Shown here: piece by piece, positions 61,209-64,000 of the stretch
Numbering within the stretch: the stretch's first letter is position 1
Layout of the letters: the number at the start of each line of letters is the position of its first letter
Source: SLNP01 sp964568875
GTDB taxonomy: Bacteria > Bacteroidota > Bacteroidia > Bacteroidales > VadinHA17
Length of the DNA: 64,000 bases
Assembly: GCA_964568875.1 (NCBI GenBank)
Contig: CAZMSH010000010.1
Coordinates: forward strand, 1 to 64,000
Direction of reading: 5' to 3'
Position numbers and translations under genes: made by a program
The notes under the pieces: model-generated
Database searches by the model: none
What the model was told of the DNA's origin: nothing
The model's input: the letters and a program-made list of their open reading frames with translations, nothing else

Positions 61209-63856
61209 TGTCCGTTAAGATAATTTTCCCTGAAAAAGAGCAGGTATCGTAATGGATCGAGATCCTTTCTCAGTGTCTCAAGGTTACGGGGGCTGATGAT
61301 AAAAGTTTTTGTATTTGAGGTTGTACTGTTCCTGACAATTTGCAGGGTGTTGAAATTGTTGTAGTATTCCATCGCATCATCAGTAGATGTGAATCCTCTT
61401 ACTGTCATCATGATGAACCTGTTGTCAACAAGCTGTCCCTCAGCCCTAAAGTTCCTGTTAGTATGGTTGTCTATATTGTAGTTTATAACATCGAATGTTG
61501 CCTGATTGATATTGAAGGCGGGGTCTTCTATGATAAGCACAAACAGGTGTGACTCTTCCGGTTCGTAGAAGTAGATTTCTGCTGCTATCTGCCTGTCCTC
61601 CTCAATACGCAGTTCAGGTTTCTCCTGATCGAGAACCCCCATCAGTTCTCTTGCACGGGTTGCCTGTTCTGTTGACGGATAATCCTTTACCAGTGCTGAC
61701 AGATGATCTCTGTATTCTTTCTCTTCTCCTGTTGCTGCATATGTCAGGGCCATCAGAAGACGTGCCTTTGGAATAAGCTCGTTGGCGGGTGCAGTGCTTA
61801 TGATGTTTTCACATTCATTTCTTGCTTCCGGATACTTTCCTTCAAGGTAGAGTTCATAGGCTTTCTCGTACATTTCTGACATACGTATTTCATTCTCTCT
61901 CTGTTTCCTGAAATAGTCGGGGTCGGTAAGTATCTTCGAAAAATCAGAGTCAGGATGCCTTGTCAGCAGTGATTGCCTGTATGCTTCAGCCCTTGATGGC
62001 TCCTTTTCACGGTAGAGCAGATACAGCTGGTAATATGTTTGCGGGGTCAGATCGTGGTCAGGGAATTGTGATACCAGGCTGTTCCATGTACTTCCGGCAC
62101 TCTGTATATCATCAAATTTTGAGGCAAAGACGCCTCCGGCAGTGTAGAGGGCATTAGCCGACCTCTCCCTTGAAATTGCCATCAGGGAATCATTTACAGG
62201 CAGGTTCCTGAGATAGTATTCCTGGCTCATGGGGTCGTCTGCCGAGGCTGCTGTATCACTAACAGCACCAGGGCTGTCATCACTTATCTCTCCCAATGAC
62301 TGAATGGTTTGTTTGTTCTTTCTTCTCCAGTTATCCTCAAGGTTACGTTCACCCCACCTCCGGCGGAACTCTGTTCTTCCGAAGGTCAGGGCAGCCTGGT
62401 TGTAAAAATACCATTGGCCCTCCATCTCTATGTTGTCACGAAATCTTCGCTCGCTTTCATAGTATTGCCCCAGATTATACATATCTGATGAACTACCAGC
62501 CTCAGTCCTTCTGATCTCTTCCTGACGCACCTCCTCAATGATGCCGGCTATCAGCATTGACCTTTCCTGCTCGCTCATTGTCGCCACTCTTCTGAGACTA
62601 TCCTCGGTTCTGATGATCTCAAGCTGATCAACCAGCTCTGAAAGATTTAAAGACCTGGTTTTTATGGCATTAAAGTCAGGGTATTGTTCATCAAGGAATA
62701 CTACGGCACTGTCATAATAATTTCTGGCATTCAGATAGTCGGGGATATCGAAATAATGGCCTGCCAGGGCCAGGTAAGCTCTTCCTCTTCCGTTTGTTCC
62801 CGAGCCTCCCGACCATGCTGCCTGCCTGAAATAACCAAGAGCTTCATCGGTATTACCTTCCTTCTCAGAGAGTCTTCCAAGGGCATAGTATACCTGATCG
62901 AGATATTCTTTGTTCTTGGCATCTCTGGTCATTGAAAGAAGGTCGCTTTTGATTTTGGCAGAGCTGCCTGCTGAAACATCAAAGACAGTAGCCATGCCAA
63001 TACGCGCATTGAATTCAACCTCATACGGAGGTCTCATCTTTATTACATCGGTGAAGGCAGAAATCGCCTTGTCGGGTTGGCCGGTCTCTCCATACAGCTG
63101 TGCCAGCAAAAAGGTAAGCCTGTATTTCTGACGTTTACCCTTTGTTTCCTCTACTGCCTTCTCAAGAGGATCAATCGCCTCTGAATACCTTTTCTGCCTC
63201 AGGAAGACATCAGCCAGGGTAGTATAATACATTGATCGCAGTGAGGATGGCATAGCCTCGGGATTCCCGGTTTCACCAAGTATCCTTGCCGCTTCAGCGG
63301 TATTTCCGGTCTCATTGTGTATCCTGGCAAGCCATATTGAACCTTCGGTCTTTATCTCCTGGTCGCTGCTGTTTTCACTGTTGAATGCTATTGTGGCTCT
63401 CGCCTGGTCATATTCCCTGAGGTAAAAGCGAGCTTTTGCCATAAGGAGGTACGCATCATCCACCCAGTTGTTATACTCTTTCCTGTTGTAGAAGTCTTCC
63501 TCCCGCAGGGGCTGGTTATCCTTTTTTTCAGGCCTGGCGGTTATTGACTTCAGGGTAATAAGCTTTGACATTTTCTGGATGGTCGCCTGCATATCGGCAG
63601 CGCTGACTTTTGCCGAGGAAGGATTGCTGAATTCGAAGAGAGTGAGAAGACCTCCGAAGTCATCATTATGAGCCCTGTTAACCTTGTCGACACCAGCCTT
63701 AAAACTTTCATAGCCATTGAAGTAAATGTTATATCTGGCTGTCAGGCTATGATAAAACCTGCTGGCTCCCGTATTCTTCTCAACTGAACAGGCAGATGCA
63801 AGAAATAGCAGCACCAGGCAGAGTACAAACTGATATGAATGCCTGAATGATCTCAA
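61205..63856 (-). CDS. porW: T9SS TPR lipoprotein PorW/SprE
   Basis: An 883-residue lipoprotein (lipobox LASAC, Cys23) with many tetratricopeptide repeats, required for T9SS in P. gingivalis (PorW) and for gliding in F. johnsoniae (SprE). The start of the mature part (FYHSLTARYNIYFNGYESFKAGV) is the family signature, and TPR units such as DEALGYFRQAAWSGG are recognisable between residues ~130 and 420 and near 600-740. The initiation codon is TTG 63856: no ATG or GTG precedes the signal peptide in frame, with a TAA just upstream. It overlaps porX by four bases. Confidence 0.93.
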   Translation of the reverse strand: MRSFRHSYQFVLCLVLLFLASACSVEKNTGASRFYHSLTARYNIYFNGYESFKAGVDKVNRAHNDDFGGLLTLFEFSNPSSAKVSAADMQATIQKMSKLITLKSITARPEKKDNQPLREEDFYNRKEYNNWVDDAYLLMAKARFYLREYDQARATIAFNSENSSDQEIKTEGSIWLARIHNETGNTAEAARILGETGNPEAMPSSLRSMYYTTLADVFLRQKRYSEAIDPLEKAVEETKGKRQKYRLTFLLAQLYGETGQPDKAISAFTDVIKMRPPYEVEFNARIGMATVFDVSAGSSAKIKSDLLSMTRDAKNKEYLDQVYYALGRLSEKEGNTDEALGYFRQAAWSGGSGTNGRGRAYLALAGHYFDIPDYLNARNYYDSAVVFLDEQYPDFNAIKTRSLNLSELVDQLEIIRTEDSLRRVATMSEQERSMLIAGIIEEVRQEEIRRTEAGSSSDMYNLGQYYESERRFRDNIEMEGQWYFYNQAALTFGRTEFRRRWGERNLEDNWRRKNKQTIQSLGEISDDSPGAVSDTAASADDPMSQEYYLRNLPVNDSLMAISRERSANALYTAGGVFASKFDDIQSAGSTWNSLVSQFPDHDLTPQTYYQLYLLYREKEPSRAEAYRQSLLTRHPDSDFSKILTDPDYFRKQRENEIRMSEMYEKAYELYLEGKYPEARNECENIISTAPANELIPKARLLMALTYAATGEEKEYRDHLSALVKDYPSTEQATRARELMGVLDQEKPELRIEEDRQIAAEIYFYEPEESHLFVLIIEDPAFNINQATFDVINYNIDNHTNRNFRAEGQLVDNRFIMMTVRGFTSTDDAMEYYNNFNTLQIVRNSTTSNTKTFIISPRNLETLRKDLDPLRYLLFFRENYLNGQ

Positions 63857-63903
63857 ATGCGATATTTTATACTATAAACTGTTGTGAAGCGACTATAGTA
63901 TAG

Positions 63904-63911
63904 CAAAGGTA
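63904..63911 (-). promoter_or_regulatory. -7 promoter element of porW-porX
   Basis: TACCTTTG on the minus strand matches TAnnTTTG, 47 bases before the TTG start of porW. Confidence 0.5.
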
Positions 63912-63930
63912 ATAAAAAATGGTGCTCCTA

Positions 63931-64000
63931 TCAGTTGACAGAGACGACTTCCTTTATTTCCGGGACTTCCTTAATAAGGGCCTGCTCAACACCTGCTTTC
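63931..64000 (-). CDS. NifU-like protein, C-terminal end only
   Basis: A frame on the minus strand enters from the right edge and ends with a TGA at 63933-63931. Its last residues, KAGVEQALIKEVPEIKEVVSVN, fit the final helix and strand of the NifU C-terminal iron-sulfur scaffold domain. The CxxC motif would lie outside the window, so the call rests on 22 residues. Confidence 0.5.
   Translation of the reverse strand, partial: KAGVEQALIKEVPEIKEVVSVN

Overview
The window is chromosomal DNA from a Bacteroidota bacterium, most likely of the order Bacteroidales or a close relative. The evidence is a type IX secretion (T9SS) core locus in the order porP-gldK-gldL-gldM-gldN, a second locus with porW and porX, families found mainly in Bacteroidota (DUF4296, DUF4270, DUF4834, DUF4954, DUF5723, HU-CCDC81/SPOR), and the Bacteroidota -7 promoter element TAnnTTTG at the expected distance upstream of many genes. 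Shine-Dalgarno sequences are generally absent. Genes are dense and no rRNA, tRNA, insertion sequence, prophage or CRISPR array was seen.

Layout. 1-3855 (+): a prolyl oligopeptidase cut by the window edge and an esterase-like lipoprotein. 9971-3839 (-): a tight seven-gene operon (rbfA, methyltransferase, LolC/E-type permease, DUF4296 lipoprotein, amidohydrolase, radical SAM protein, glycosyltransferase). 10080-11072 (+): trpS, divergent from rbfA. 13369-11251 (-): a cyanophycinase-like lipoprotein and an acetyltransferase-like protein. 15840-13435 (-): a TonB-dependent receptor. 16003-22522 (+): four envelope genes of unknown function. 24071-22561 (-): mlaE-mlaF lipid transport. 24203-25288 (+): manC. 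31095-25357 (-): the T9SS core. 34709-31205 (-): topA and an arginase-fold protein without metal ligands. 34825-37173 (+): PBP1A. 40843-37186 (-): panC, panD, a flippase-like membrane protein and radA. 41045-47029 (+): a starch-synthase-like domain protein, a DUF4270 lipoprotein, glmS and DUF4954. 53388-47267 (-): a nucleotide-sugar operon, wbpE-wbpD-wbpB-wbpA-galE-rfbB. 53493-54557 (+): an HU-like/SPOR membrane protein. 56665-54632 (-): metG. 56772-57689 (+): an LD-carboxypeptidase. 59127-57907 (-): an alanine dehydrogenase-like protein. 63856-59199 (-): porW-porX-tsaE. The right edge holds the 3' end of a NifU-like gene.

How it fits together. Secretion machine (porPKLMN), regulator and accessory parts (porX, porW) and a full UDP-GlcNAc to UDP-GlcNAc(3NAc)A pathway lie within 40 kb. 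In Porphyromonas gingivalis the same sugar pathway (UgdA, WbpB, PorR/WbpE, WbpD) is needed to make the A-LPS linker that anchors T9SS cargo, so the window plausibly encodes both export and part of anchoring. Most other genes serve the envelope (lipid transport, peptidoglycan, lipoproteins) or housekeeping.

The least explained DNA lies between two convergent gene pairs (47030-47266 and 57690-57906). Both hold tandem heptanucleotide arrays of related composition. The first is also interrupted by two copies of a perfectly repeated 43-bp hairpin element.
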